Assembly (NCBI RefSeq): GCF_036924525.1 | Contig: NZ_JAZHRU010000001.1 | Location: 4,307,001 to 4,371,000, forward strand | Direction: 5' to 3' | Origin: Bradyrhizobium sp. AZCC 1719 | Lineage (GTDB): Bacteria; Pseudomonadota; Alphaproteobacteria; Rhizobiales; Xanthobacteraceae | DNA length: 64,000 nt | Shown here: piece by piece, positions 17,746 through 25,902 of the stretch | Layout of the letters: every line of letters begins with the position of its first letter | Numbering within the stretch: position 1 is the first letter of the stretch | The notes under the pieces: model-generated | What the model was told of the DNA's origin: nothing | What the model saw: the letters and a program-made list of their open reading frames with translations, nothing else | Database searches by the model: none | Made by a program: the position numbers and the translations under genes

Positions 17746-19545
17746 ATGACGCTGGCACTCTCCGAACATTTCGGATCGCACGCGACACAAGTGCGAACGT
17801 CCGCGCGTCATGAGCACAGAGTGGGCAGACGTTGCACGCTGCTGATGGTCTGCGTTCTTGCAATCGCATCTATCGACGTCGCGCAGGCGCAGGTGGTGGA
17901 GCGCAATCTGCCGCCGGAGCCGCCGCGTCGCACGCCGGCGATCAAGATCGATACCGACGATCTGCTCAAGAGCGATGATGCAACGCCGCTCGGCGTGAAC
18001 GTTCATGCCATCGTCCTGATCGGACCAAATGCCAGCGTGAAGACGCATAGCGGCACGAAGGGTGTCGATGTCGATCAGGTCAGCGGCGTCGACGCCGCCG
18101 CGGTCCGCGAGCCACTCACGTCGTTTCTCGATCGGCCGCTCAGCCGCAAGCTGATTGCCGAAGTGCAGGCGGCGGTGGCTGCGGCTTACCGTGAGGCCGG
18201 GCGACCGTTCGTATCGGTCACGCTGCCGCCGCAGGAAGTATCGTCCGGCGTGCTCCAGCTACGCGTGATCCTCTTCAAGGTTGCCGGCATCAAGGTTACG
18301 GGGGCGGCACCCGAGAGCTACCCGCAAAGCCGCATCCGGCTCGTCCCCGGACAGGAAATCGACGCCCGCAAGCTCGAGACTGACCTCGACTGGGCCAACC
18401 GCAATCCGTTCCGGCAGGTCGAAGCGGTGTTCGGTCCCGGCAAGGACCTCGGCATGACCGACGTCGACATCCAGGTGACGGACCGCAAGCCATGGCAGGT
18501 GTACGCCGGCTATGCCAACAGCGGCACGCTGCTGACCGACCGCCATCGCTATTACGTCGGCGCCAGCGGGGGGCCGTCGGCCGATATCTTCGCCTCCTAT
18601 CAGCTCACCGGCAGCAGCAATTTCTGGGCCAATGACGGGCTGTTCAACCGGCCCGACGATGCCAAGTATGTCAGCCAAGCGGGACGGCTGCTCACGCCGC
18701 TTGGATTGCGCACAAGTCTCGAAGTCGTCGGCGATCATGTGCTGACCAATGAGCGGCCCACCAACCTGTTCCGGATCAAGACTCAAACCAGCCAGGCCTC
18801 GGCGATCGTTCGCACCGCGCTGTCCGATCTGCTGCCGCCGACGACCGGCGATCTGCTCGGCGGCGTCGAACTCAAGCATCAGCTACGCACCACCATCTTC
18901 GATGGGACGCCGGTCGCCGAGGGCAGCGCCGACGTCGCCCAATTGGTGGTGGGATGGAATGGGCGCTGGTCGGACAACCTCGGCACCAACAATCTCGATG
19001 TCCGTTTCAAGTCCAATCCCGGCGGCATTCTATCCGGCAACAATTCGAGCGCCTGGAGCGCCTTCACCAATGGACGCGTCACCGACGTGCAAACCAATCT
19101 CGTGACCCTCGAGTATGGCCGCGTGACGCCGCTGCCGAAGGGCCTGTCGCTGAAATCGGAAGTATCCGTGCTGGCGTCGTCCAAGCCGCTTCCGGACACC
19201 GAGCGCATTGGGCTCGGCGGGATACACGCCGTGCGCGGTTATGTGACCGAAGACGGCGTCGTCGATCAGGCCGTGATCCTGCGCAATTCGCTCTACGCCT
19301 CGCTGCCCGGCATGCCCACCTGGATGCCGGGCACGCTGGCGCCGTTCCTGCTGGCCGATGTCGGCTGGGGGCGGGATCTGTTTTTCCGGCGTGACACCAC
19401 GCTATCGTCGGTCGGGGCCGGGTTCGACTTTGCAGCCGGGTCAAACTTCAACTCGAAACTGCTGGCGGCGAGGGCGCTGAGCGACGGGCTGCACAGCCGG
19501 GCCGGATCCTGGCGCGTGTCGTTGCAGGCGTCGGTCAGCTATTGA
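17746..19545 (+). CDS. TpsB outer-membrane transporter (FhaC/ShlB/HecB type)
   Basis: This is the 599-aa partner of the upstream adhesin. It would receive the TPS domain in the periplasm and translocate the exoprotein through a 16-strand barrel. After a long signal region (hydrophobic part LLMVCVLAIASIDVAQA, about 32-48) comes a Pro-rich stretch. POTRA-like domains span about 110-245 (AAAYREAGRPFVSVTLPPQEV, NPFRQVEAVFGPG). The barrel fills 250-599 and includes IGLGGIHAVRGY, matching the VRGY/F signature of the L6 loop. The C-terminal strand ends in aromatic Tyr, as outer-membrane barrels do. The ATG at 17746 is used; a shorter N-terminus is possible. Confidence 0.93.
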   Translation: MTLALSEHFGSHATQVRTSARHEHRVGRRCTLLMVCVLAIASIDVAQAQVVERNLPPEPPRRTPAIKIDTDDLLKSDDATPLGVNVHAIVLIGPNASVKTHSGTKGVDVDQVSGVDAAAVREPLTSFLDRPLSRKLIAEVQAAVAAAYREAGRPFVSVTLPPQEVSSGVLQLRVILFKVAGIKVTGAAPESYPQSRIRLVPGQEIDARKLETDLDWANRNPFRQVEAVFGPGKDLGMTDVDIQVTDRKPWQVYAGYANSGTLLTDRHRYYVGASGGPSADIFASYQLTGSSNFWANDGLFNRPDDAKYVSQAGRLLTPLGLRTSLEVVGDHVLTNERPTNLFRIKTQTSQASAIVRTALSDLLPPTTGDLLGGVELKHQLRTTIFDGTPVAEGSADVAQLVVGWNGRWSDNLGTNNLDVRFKSNPGGILSGNNSSAWSAFTNGRVTDVQTNLVTLEYGRVTPLPKGLSLKSEVSVLASSKPLPDTERIGLGGIHAVRGYVTEDGVVDQAVILRNSLYASLPGMPTWMPGTLAPFLLADVGWGRDLFFRRDTTLSSVGAGFDFAAGSNFNSKLLAARALSDGLHSRAGSWRVSLQASVSY

Positions 19546-19586
19546 AGGTCTAATGGCCGGGTAGTTGACGGAAGCCCCAAAAAGAA

Positions 19587-19622
19587 CAAGGCCGTCGACG
19601 CAGTATACCGTCAACGACCTTG
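19587..19622 (+). terminator. Hairpin after tpsB, possible terminator
   Basis: Two 14-base arms (19587-19600 and 19609-19622) pair over 12 Watson-Crick positions plus two G-U wobbles around an 8-base loop, 41 bases after the tpsB stop. No T-run follows, so termination would be weak or factor-assisted. Confidence 0.4.
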
Positions 19623-19912
19623 CCAGCCCCGGATATTGAAATCGGCTCACGCCATCCGGTGAACTACAGGATGCCCGGGATTCACCCGGAGATATGTGAT
19701 CCAGTTCACAAAAGCGCGGAAAAAAGTTGCGGAGATGCATGCCGCAACGGTCGAAAATATCCCGTCGCCCGGCCGCATGATGCAATTCCCGATCCGGGGT
19801 CAGGGGATGAAAATCGCTGGATTGCCCGAGTGGGCGCCGCGGCTTGCGGCGGCGCCGGCCATACGACCCCCCCTCCGCAGGCGACTTCGTCGCCGAGCGC
19901 CGCCCAGACCAG
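19623..19912. other. Intergenic stretch with no gene seen
   Basis: With the hairpin before it, this completes the 367-base tail-to-tail gap between tpsB and the minus-strand coiled-coil protein. Reading frames here lack start signals and family resemblance. I see no further palindrome or RNA signature. Confidence 0.6.
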
Positions 19913-20419
19913 TTAGCCGCGGGCCTTGGCGCGGCTGCGATTTGCGCTCCGGGCCGAGCGGGGCTTTGCCTTGGCTGTTCGCTTACGCGGCGCGGGAGCG
20001 GCGGTGGGTTCGGAGGCCTGCGCGCTGGCAAAGGATTGCCGCAAGCCGTCGATCGCTTCCGTCAGCGTTCCAACCTGCTCGGAAAGCTTCCTGGTGTCGG
20101 CCTGCTGCGCGGCGAGCAGGCGGCGCACGGTGAGCAGTTGGTCCTGCACCACCTGCAACTGGTCGATCGATTCCTGCTGCGTCGCTTCCAAGCCCTTGGT
20201 CTTCTCGACCAGTTGCTCGGACGCTTGCGCGGTGCGCGCCTGCAACTGGCGTGTCGCGGCCGCGCGATCGGTCTCGGGAGCGCTGCCCGTATAGGCGCGC
20301 CACAGGGTGATAAAGCTTACTCCAAGCACGACAATGACGAGAGCCGCAGCGGCGATCGCAATCGGCTGACCGCCGAAACGCGCGACGGGGCTGGCACTCC
20401 GGGGGGCGAGTTCGAGCAT
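19913..20419 (-). CDS. Membrane-anchored coiled-coil protein
   Basis: The 168-aa product has one transmembrane helix (about 18-40, IAIAAAALVIVVLGVSFITLW). A long predicted coiled coil follows (about 55-130, rich in Gln/Leu/Glu heptads: LQARTAQASEQLVEKTKGL, QDQLLTVRRLLAAQQ). The C-terminal tail is Lys/Arg/Ala-rich. The orientation with a short N-terminal cytoplasmic side puts the coiled coil in the periplasm. The family is unknown; many rhizobial genomes carry similar proteins of no assigned function. Confidence 0.72.
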   Translation of the reverse strand: MLELAPRSASPVARFGGQPIAIAAAALVIVVLGVSFITLWRAYTGSAPETDRAAATRQLQARTAQASEQLVEKTKGLEATQQESIDQLQVVQDQLLTVRRLLAAQQADTRKLSEQVGTLTEAIDGLRQSFASAQASEPTAAPAPRKRTAKAKPRSARSANRSRAKARG

Positions 20420-20608
20420 GCGACTCCAAATCCGGACGTGATTTCAATGCCCCCCAAATAGCACAGCCGCGCTGCCGCTAAAACCCGGGATTGCGGCAAA
20501 AATCGACTTCGCGTGGCGCTGGCGGCGTAGTCGTCAGATCAAAACACGACAGTGCGCGGCGGCCCAGGGGGCCATCCGCTGTTCATTTCCGCCCAGTCGA
20601 AATCGCCA

Positions 20609-20821
20609 TCAGGCCGATTTGCGGTGGACCATCTCCGTCAGCGCTCGATCAGCCACAGCCTTCAAGCCGCTGAGAGTGGTATTTCCCTTCCTGGCAGCTT
20701 GAATGAGTTTCGTGGCGATCTTTTTTCGGGTTTCGTGGTCGCCGCCGTGTTTCAAACCCCTGCAGGTCTCTTCCAGAACCACATCCAGACTTGCCGCGGT
20801 ACGGTCGTCCACATGGATCAT
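20609..20821 (-). CDS. Small basic helical protein, function unknown
   Basis: The 70-aa protein begins MIHVDDRTAASLDVVLEET and contains a His/Gly-Asp segment (HGGDHETRKKIATKLIQAA). The ATG at 20821 has a GGAGG upstream at 11-15 bases, which supports it as a real gene. It is predicted to be mostly helical with no signal peptide. Short proteins of this kind are common in Bradyrhizobium; I cannot assign a function. Confidence 0.65.
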   Translation of the reverse strand: MIHVDDRTAASLDVVLEETCRGLKHGGDHETRKKIATKLIQAARKGNTTLSGLKAVADRALTEMVHRKSA

Positions 20822-21076
20822 CTTGCGCCTCCAAGCCGACGAAAATAGGGGATTGATTTGAAGGGCAGATCGACGGTCCTGTCTGTCTGCTAATGGGCAT
20901 ATAAGGGGATTTAAATGCCGGCCCCCAAATACACCGTGGCAAAATCCATATTTGTGGATCAGGAGCGCTGCGGGAGGCGGCCTGCGAATGCTATGACACC
21001 GTCAACTCGCATGATCGCGCGCTGCTCGGCAACCAGTACTAGCACCGGGTGCAAAGCTACGAGTGGAAGGCCGCTC
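20822..21076. other. Intergenic stretch with no gene seen
   Basis: This is part of the 365-base gap before the minus-strand protease gene. A frame open over 20915-21154 has no convincing ribosome site or family match. The gap's right side holds the terminator described next. Confidence 0.55.
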
Positions 21077-21115
21077 AAAAAAGTTGCGGCCACCCTTTGG
21101 GGGAAGGGTGGCCGC
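21077..21115 (-). terminator. Rho-independent terminator of the BTLCP gene
   Basis: A perfect 12-base stem (21086-21097 with 21104-21115) has a 6-base loop. On the minus strand it is followed by AACTTTTTT (21085-21077). It lies about 70 bases downstream of the BTLCP stop codon and points the same way. Confidence 0.85.
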
Positions 21116-21186
21116 GCGCGAACCGGTCTGGGACGGGGAGGGGTGGGGATGTGACCGGGTCGCGGGTTGGTAAATTCCTTCTCTCG

Positions 21187-21804
21187 TTATCGATCGCGTG
21201 ACGAGGCGGTGGCGACCGCCGGGCGGCTGTCACCGAGTGCGACCCATACGTTCGGGTCGCTCTGTGACTGACGCTTGACGAAGCGGTAGCCGGTCTCGGT
21301 CCAGGCCAGGACGTTTTCGTTCTGGTTGTCGAGAACGAACTCGCCCTTGTCGGTCTTCACCGTCAGCACGGCGTGGCCTTCGCCCTTCTTGTCGCGCACC
21401 ACCGTGATCAGCAGCGCCTCGCGCGGCCATCCGGCGTCGATCAACATCTTGCGCTTCAGAAGCACATAGTCCTCGCAGTCACCGTAACCGTCCGTCGGCA
21501 ACGACCATTTCTCGATCACGCCCCAATGATCCATGTCGGTGATCGGCTTGATGGCCTCGTTGACCCACTTGTTGACCCGCAGCAGATCCCGCCACGCCGT
21601 CTGCGACATCACGATGTCGCGCGGCTGTGAAGCGCCGCTGCGGCACTCGCCCGTGTTTTCGGCGCAGAATTCGACCCAGCCGATCGGCGAACGCGCGGTA
21701 TCGCCCAGGCTGGCATAGAGCGCGTCGCCGGCTTTCGCCGAGACGCTCATCCCCAACAGGACGGCGATGACCGCCAGTCCCTTCCCCTGTCCCCTGAACA
21801 ACAT
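21187..21804 (-). CDS. Transglutaminase-like cysteine protease (BTLCP, LapG-like)
   Basis: The 205-aa BTLCP (DUF920) protein has a Sec signal peptide (about 1-25). Its catalytic triad is readable: Cys110 in YGDCEDYVLLKRKML, His144 in GHAVLTV and Asp159 in FVLDNQ. BTLCP proteins include LapG, the calcium-dependent periplasmic protease that cuts large adhesins and is held inactive by c-di-GMP-bound LapD. The acidic residues flanking the Cys (D-C-E-D) are consistent with LapG-like metal binding. No lapD homologue is in this window. The start is the ATG at 21804; a strong terminator follows the gene. The adhesin pair lies 1.6 kb away and a PilZ gene is next upstream, suggesting but not proving a shared role. 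Rhizobia often have several BTLCP paralogues. Confidence 0.88.
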   Translation of the reverse strand: MLFRGQGKGLAVIAVLLGMSVSAKAGDALYASLGDTARSPIGWVEFCAENTGECRSGASQPRDIVMSQTAWRDLLRVNKWVNEAIKPITDMDHWGVIEKWSLPTDGYGDCEDYVLLKRKMLIDAGWPREALLITVVRDKKGEGHAVLTVKTDKGEFVLDNQNENVLAWTETGYRFVKRQSQSDPNVWVALGDSRPAVATASSRDR

Positions 21805-21884
21805 CGTGGCCCCCGTTTCTTGTTGGGACCACGTTTCGCACAAAGGATTTGCGCCGGCGCTAAGTCAGGCAAGTACATTTGACG

Positions 21885-21985
21885 TGAATACTAGTAAAGC
21901 TAGCGACGAATTCGATCTATACTTGAATCGAATTCGAATAAAATTTGAAACAACTGCAATTGATTCAAATTTTACGGATTAACGC
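21885..21985. promoter_or_regulatory. AT-rich island with two perfect inverted repeats
   Basis: Base composition drops sharply from the local GC-rich background. Two perfect inverted repeats sit side by side: GAATTCGAT/ATCGAATTC (21908-21916 with 21927-21935) and AAAATTTGAA/TTCAAATTTT (21940-21949 with 21964-21973). Related TTGAATC/GATTCAA words recur between them. It lies 80-180 bases upstream of the BTLCP start, so it is a good candidate promoter and operator region. The 330-base gap holds no gene that I can support. Confidence 0.6.
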
Positions 21986-22134
21986 CTGTGGCGCTGCAAT
22001 AGAAGAGGATGCGCAGGCAAAAGCGCCCCGCATTAACCGACTTTGGCCGTTGCCGGACAGCGAAAAGGCGGCATCCGGCAACGCGGATACCGCCTTTGGA
22101 GCTGAAAAATCAGGGATTTTTGGCGGCTGGCGCT

Positions 22135-22752
22135 TTACCGCGCGGTAACCGCGTCTTCGAGCGTGTCGGCGACTTGCTCATGGACGAACTCGAGCGCAAA
22201 GCCTTCTTCGAGGTTTCGCACCACGCGGGACTGTACCTTGCCTAGCATGACCAGCGATTTCAGCGGCGGGCGGTTCTCCGCGGCGATGGCCGCGCCCGAC
22301 AGTGACAGGTCGATGATGCGGCAGGTCATCTTGCTGCCGTCCTCGAGGGTCAGTAGCGCAATCGGGTTGCGCGGCACGATACGGTCGTGGCGGCGGTCTT
22401 CGGGCAGATTGAGGATATCGCGGTTGGCGAGCCAGGTGAGCTGGGCGGCGAGCTTGTCGCGCTTGCGCGCGGTGGCGCCGACCGTCATGGCAAAGCCGTT
22501 GTCGATGATGCGGGTGATTTTGCCCTCGACGCGGCCGATATGGTCGAGATAGGCGATCACGCGGTCGCCGACATTGCCGATGCCGGGCGCCAGCAGCGCC
22601 AGCCCACCCGGCGACATGTTAATAATCTGGCAAGGAAATTCGCGGCGATCCGGCAGCATGTAGCGGCCGAGCAAGTGAACCTTGACGCGCTGGAAGCGCC
22701 GGCGCTCCTCCGCGGACGGCACAGTGGTAGTTTTCTTTTGCGCAAACGACAT
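22135..22752 (-). CDS. Double-PilZ domain protein, probable c-di-GMP effector
   Basis: The 205-aa protein has two PilZ domains in tandem. The first (about 17-105) has RRRFQRV and the NMSPGG loop. The second (about 120-195) has RRHDRIVPR and the DLSLSG loop. RxxxR plus [D/N]xSxxG is the c-di-GMP-binding signature, so both halves may bind the nucleotide. It has no enzymatic or membrane part, so it probably signals by protein contact. The ATG at 22752 is chosen; a GTG at 22761 is equally placed. It is the first gene of a minus-strand run whose next member is the LapG-like protease, but a 330-base AT-rich gap separates them. Confidence 0.87.
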   Translation of the reverse strand: MSFAQKKTTTVPSAEERRRFQRVKVHLLGRYMLPDRREFPCQIINMSPGGLALLAPGIGNVGDRVIAYLDHIGRVEGKITRIIDNGFAMTVGATARKRDKLAAQLTWLANRDILNLPEDRRHDRIVPRNPIALLTLEDGSKMTCRIIDLSLSGAAIAAENRPPLKSLVMLGKVQSRVVRNLEEGFALEFVHEQVADTLEDAVTAR

Positions 22753-22808
22753 CTTCGCCACCAGACAGCCGGTCCTTCGGCGTCAGGAAGACCCTAAGGC
22801 CGACAGGG

Positions 22809-22823
22809 TTAACGATGTGTTAG
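22809..22823. promoter_or_regulatory. Near-match CtrA box upstream of the PilZ gene
   Basis: TTAA-N7-TTAG reads on the minus strand as CTAA-N7-TTAAC, one mismatch from the full consensus. It is 57 bases upstream of the PilZ start. It is weaker than the exact sites listed elsewhere. Confidence 0.3.
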
Positions 22824-23010
22824 CGCCGGTTGCATGAAAGCGGTATCCACCGCGGATTGGTCGTATCGCCGCAATTCCGTTGCAGCGATACATCAAAACG
22901 TCCGGACTGATCCCTCGCGCTATCGGGCGCTCACGCTGCTCGATCGCGTTCAGAAGGGGTCTGTCGCGCCCGCCAGGGCCGGCCCAAAATTGCGAGCAGG
23001 GAGGAATGAG

Positions 23011-23784
23011 ATGCCGGGAGTGAAGCGGGAACGCGACGGCAACGTCAGCGTGCTGACATTGGATGAGCCCGACACCCTGAACGCAATGACGCCCGCTCTC
23101 CTGGGGGACCTCGCCATTGCCATTGGTGAAGCTAACGATGATCCTCAGGTGAGGGCGTTGGTGCTGACGGGCGCCGGGCGTGGCTTCTGCTCGGGCCAGA
23201 ACCTCAAGGCGGCGCAAATCCTGGGCGACGACATCGCGGCCGGCGTGATGAAATATTACTGGCCGGCGTTCAGGGCGCTACGCGAATGCCGCGTGCCGGT
23301 CGTGGTCGCGGTCAACGGCGTGGCGGCGGGCGGCGGATTCAGCCTTGCGATGGCGGGCGACATGATTGTTGCGGCACGTTCGGCGCGCTTCATTCAGGTG
23401 TTCAGCCGCATCGCGCTGGTCCCCGATCTCGGCTCGACCTGGCTGTTGCCGCGCCTCGTCGGCCGGCAACGCGCGCTCGAATTGATGATGACCAACGAGC
23501 CGCTGTCTGCCGATCTCGCGAAGGAGTGGGGATTGGTCCGCGAAGTGTTCGACGACGCGGCGCTTCGTGACGGGGCGCTTGAGCTGGCGCGCCGGCTCGC
23601 TGATGGCCCGACGCGGGCGCTGGTCGCGACGCGCCGCCTGATCGACGAGAGCGAACACGCCACCTATGCCGACCAGTTCCGCCGCGAGATCGAAACGCAG
23701 GCGGAAATTCGCCTGAGTGCGGACGCGGTGGAAGGGCGCAATGCCTTCCTTGAGAAACGTTCGGCGGTGTTTACCGGACGCTGA
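23011..23784 (+). CDS. Enoyl-CoA hydratase/isomerase family protein (PaaG-like)
   Basis: The 257-aa crotonase-fold enzyme hydrates or isomerises an acyl-CoA. The CoA and oxyanion-hole segments are TGAGRGFCSGQNLK (about 49-62) and VNGVAAGGGFSLAMAGDM (about 95-112). The FSRIALVPDLGSTWLLPRLVG segment (about 128-148) carries the Asp seen in PaaG (2-(1,2-epoxy-1,2-dihydrophenyl)acetyl-CoA isomerase) types. The start at 23011 has GGGAGGA six bases upstream; the longer upstream frame has none. It is convergent with the ABC transporter operon, nine bases from its last stop. The particular pathway is unproven because no other paa genes are near. Confidence 0.9.
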   Translation: MPGVKRERDGNVSVLTLDEPDTLNAMTPALLGDLAIAIGEANDDPQVRALVLTGAGRGFCSGQNLKAAQILGDDIAAGVMKYYWPAFRALRECRVPVVVAVNGVAAGGGFSLAMAGDMIVAARSARFIQVFSRIALVPDLGSTWLLPRLVGRQRALELMMTNEPLSADLAKEWGLVREVFDDAALRDGALELARRLADGPTRALVATRRLIDESEHATYADQFRREIETQAEIRLSADAVEGRNAFLEKRSAVFTGR

Positions 23785-23793
23785 GGCCGAAAC

Positions 23794-24522
23794 TCAACCG
23801 ACCTGGCCGACGAACTGCTGCAGTTCCGGGGTTCGCGGGGCGGCGAAGACCTCTTTCGGCACGCCTTCCTCATGCACCTTGCCGTGGTGCATGAAGACGA
23901 GCTTGGTGCCGACGTCGCGGGCGAAGCGCATTTCGTGCGTCACCAGAATGAGCGTCATACCCTCGCGCGCCAATTGCTCGACCACGCGCAGCACCTCGTT
24001 GACCAGTTCGGGGTCGAGGGCGGACGTGATCTCATCGCACAGCAACACCTTCGGCCGCATCGCCAGCGATCGCGCGATCGCGACGCGCTGCTGCTGGCCG
24101 CCGGAAAGCTCGCTCGGATAGGCGTCCATCTTTTCCGACAACCCCACCTTCGCCAGCACCTCGGCGGCGGTGGCGCGGGCCTCGGCCTTCGATACCTTGT
24201 TGACGACGGTGGGCGCCAGCATCACGTTCTCGGCGGCCGTCAGGTGCGGAAACAGGTTGAACTGCTGGAACACCATGCCGACATGGCGGCGCAGTTCGCG
24301 CAGATTGGTGTTGGCGCCGGCGACCTCGATGCCATCAGCGACGATGCTGCCGGATTGATAGGTCTCCAGGCCGTTGATGCAGCGGAGCAGGGTGCTCTTG
24401 CCGGAGCCGGAGCGCCCGATGATCGCCACCACGTCGCCCTTGGCGATGTCGAGCGAGACGCCTTTCAGCACCTCATTCGGGCCAAAACTCTTCCTGACGT
24501 CACGGATGCTAACGAGCGACAT
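23794..24522 (-). CDS. Polar amino acid ABC transporter, ATP-binding protein
   Basis: The 242-aa ATPase powers uptake by the two permeases upstream. Walker A is GRSGSGKST (about 37-45), the signature LSGGQQQRVAIAR (about 140-152), and Walker B VLLCDEITSALDPE (about 160-173). The family usually has Pro where this has Ile (DEITSALDP), a tolerated variant. The sequence is close to GlnQ/AapP/OccP ATPases. The start overlaps the preceding permease stop by 14 bases, so translation is likely coupled. It is the last gene of the four-gene operon. Confidence 0.95.
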   Translation of the reverse strand: MSLVSIRDVRKSFGPNEVLKGVSLDIAKGDVVAIIGRSGSGKSTLLRCINGLETYQSGSIVADGIEVAGANTNLRELRRHVGMVFQQFNLFPHLTAAENVMLAPTVVNKVSKAEARATAAEVLAKVGLSEKMDAYPSELSGGQQQRVAIARSLAMRPKVLLCDEITSALDPELVNEVLRVVEQLAREGMTLILVTHEMRFARDVGTKLVFMHHGKVHEEGVPKEVFAAPRTPELQQFVGQVG

Positions 24523-25159
24523 TGAGGCGGCCTTCGATTTTCTTCGCCCACCAGGACAGCGGGAAACACAGGCAGAAATAGATCAGCGCGACTAGCGAAT
24601 AGACCAGGAACGGCCGGAAGGTCGCGTTGTTGAGCATGGTGCCGGCCTTGGTCAACTCGACGAAGCCGATGATCGAAGCGAGCGCGGTGCCCTTGATCAC
24701 CTGCACCGAAAACCCGACCGTCGGCGCCACCGCGATGCGCGAGGCCTGTGGCAGGATGACGTAGCGCATCTGTTCGATGTAGCTGAGGGCGAGGCTGGAG
24801 GAGGCCTCCCATTGGCCCTTCGGGATCGCTTCGACGCAGCCGCGCCAGATCTCGGTCAGGAACGCGCTGGTCCAGAACGTCAGCGCCAGCGTCGCCGCCA
24901 TCCACGGCGAGACTTCGACGCCAAACAGCGCGATGCCGAAGAAGAACAGGAACAACTGCATCAATAGCGGCGTGCCCTGGAAGAATTCGATGTAGATCTT
25001 GGTGAACCATTCCAGCGGCGCGATCCGCGAGGTGCGCATGAACAGCAGCACCAGCCCGACGATACCGCCGCAAAAGAAGGCGATCAGCGACAGCACGACG
25101 GTCCACTGCGTGGCGATCAAGAGGTTGGACAGGATGTCCCAGAAGCTGAACTGCAGCAT
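24509..25159 (-). CDS. Polar amino acid ABC transporter permease 2
   Basis: The 216-aa protein belongs to the HisM/GlnP family with about five membrane helices. The EAA-like cytoplasmic loop is readable as EAIPKGQWEASSSLALSYIEQMRYVILPQ (residues about 115-143), the contact with the ATPase. PLEWFTKIYIEFFQGTPLLMQLF is the family's N-terminal segment. It starts three bases after permease 1 ends and overlaps the ATPase gene. Confidence 0.93.
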   Translation of the reverse strand: MLQFSFWDILSNLLIATQWTVVLSLIAFFCGGIVGLVLLFMRTSRIAPLEWFTKIYIEFFQGTPLLMQLFLFFFGIALFGVEVSPWMAATLALTFWTSAFLTEIWRGCVEAIPKGQWEASSSLALSYIEQMRYVILPQASRIAVAPTVGFSVQVIKGTALASIIGFVELTKAGTMLNNATFRPFLVYSLVALIYFCLCFPLSWWAKKIEGRLNVAR

Positions 25160-25162
25160 GGT

Positions 25163-25825
25163 TCACCTCGCCTTGAAGATGACGCGGCCGAGCGCCCGCA
25201 AGAGCGAACGCGTCAGCATCGCCAGCAGGAGGTAGGCCAGCGCGACGAACAGGTAGACCTCGAAGTTGCGAAAATTTCGCGAGGCGATGTAGTTGGCGGC
25301 ATAGGTGAGATCTTCCGCCGAGATCTGCGACACCACCGCCGAGCCCAGCATCACGATGATGATCTGCGACGACAGCGCGGGATAGATCTTGCGGAACGCC
25401 TGGTTCAGCACGATGTGGCGCAGCACCTCCCATTTGCTCATCGCGAGGCTCAGACCTGCTTCGATATGGCCTTTCGGAACCGCCTCGATGCCGGCGCGGA
25501 TGATCTCGGTCGAGTAGGCGCCGAGATTGATCACCATGGCGAGGAAGGCGGCGGTGGTCTCGCTGAGTTTCAGCCCGAGCGCCGGCAGGCCGAAGAAGAT
25601 GAAGAACAACTGCACGATGAACGGCGTGTTGCGGATCAATTCCACGTACACAGCGACGATACGGCCCAGCCAGCCGGGGCCGAAGGTGCGCGCTGCGGCG
25701 CCCGCGGTGCCGACCGCGATGCCGACGACCGTCGACACGATCGTCAGCACGATCGTGAAGACCAGCCCATACAGCAGCACGTTCCAATAGGGCAGCAGTT
25801 CGGCGAATTGCAGTTTATAGGACAC
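25163..25825 (-). CDS. Polar amino acid ABC transporter permease 1
   Basis: The 220-aa HisM/GlnP-family protein carries the hallmark YVELIRNTPFIVQLFFIFFGLPALG and the EAA loop EAVPKGHIEAGLSLAMSKWEVLRHIVLNQ. It forms the membrane channel with permease 2. The start is a GTG at 25825. A palindromic repeat occupies the 77-base gap between it and the binding-protein gene, which could lower expression of the downstream genes relative to the abundant binding protein. Confidence 0.93.
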   Translation of the reverse strand: MSYKLQFAELLPYWNVLLYGLVFTIVLTIVSTVVGIAVGTAGAAARTFGPGWLGRIVAVYVELIRNTPFIVQLFFIFFGLPALGLKLSETTAAFLAMVINLGAYSTEIIRAGIEAVPKGHIEAGLSLAMSKWEVLRHIVLNQAFRKIYPALSSQIIIVMLGSAVVSQISAEDLTYAANYIASRNFRNFEVYLFVALAYLLLAMLTRSLLRALGRVIFKAR

Positions 25826-25840
25826 TGCCCAGCCTCATTA

Positions 25841-25884
25841 GCGTTTTCAAGCGAAGTGGATACCGGTTCGCGTGAAGAAAACGC
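25841..25884. repeat. Palindromic repeat inside the ABC operon
   Basis: GCGTTTTC (25841-25848) and GAAAACGC (25877-25884) flank a core containing GTGGATACCGGTTCGCG. This resembles a family of rhizobial intergenic repeats that share the ACCGGT/TCCACTT core. It lies between the binding-protein stop and the permease 1 start. Confidence 0.7.
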
Positions 25885-25902
25885 GTCAAAACAAAAGTGC
25901 GC

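Noticed and set aside
12285..22752. Contact-dependent inhibition (CdiA/CdiB) system
   Set aside because: The TpsA C-terminus has MBG domains and a Cys pair rather than a VENN-type toxin module, and no small immunity gene follows.
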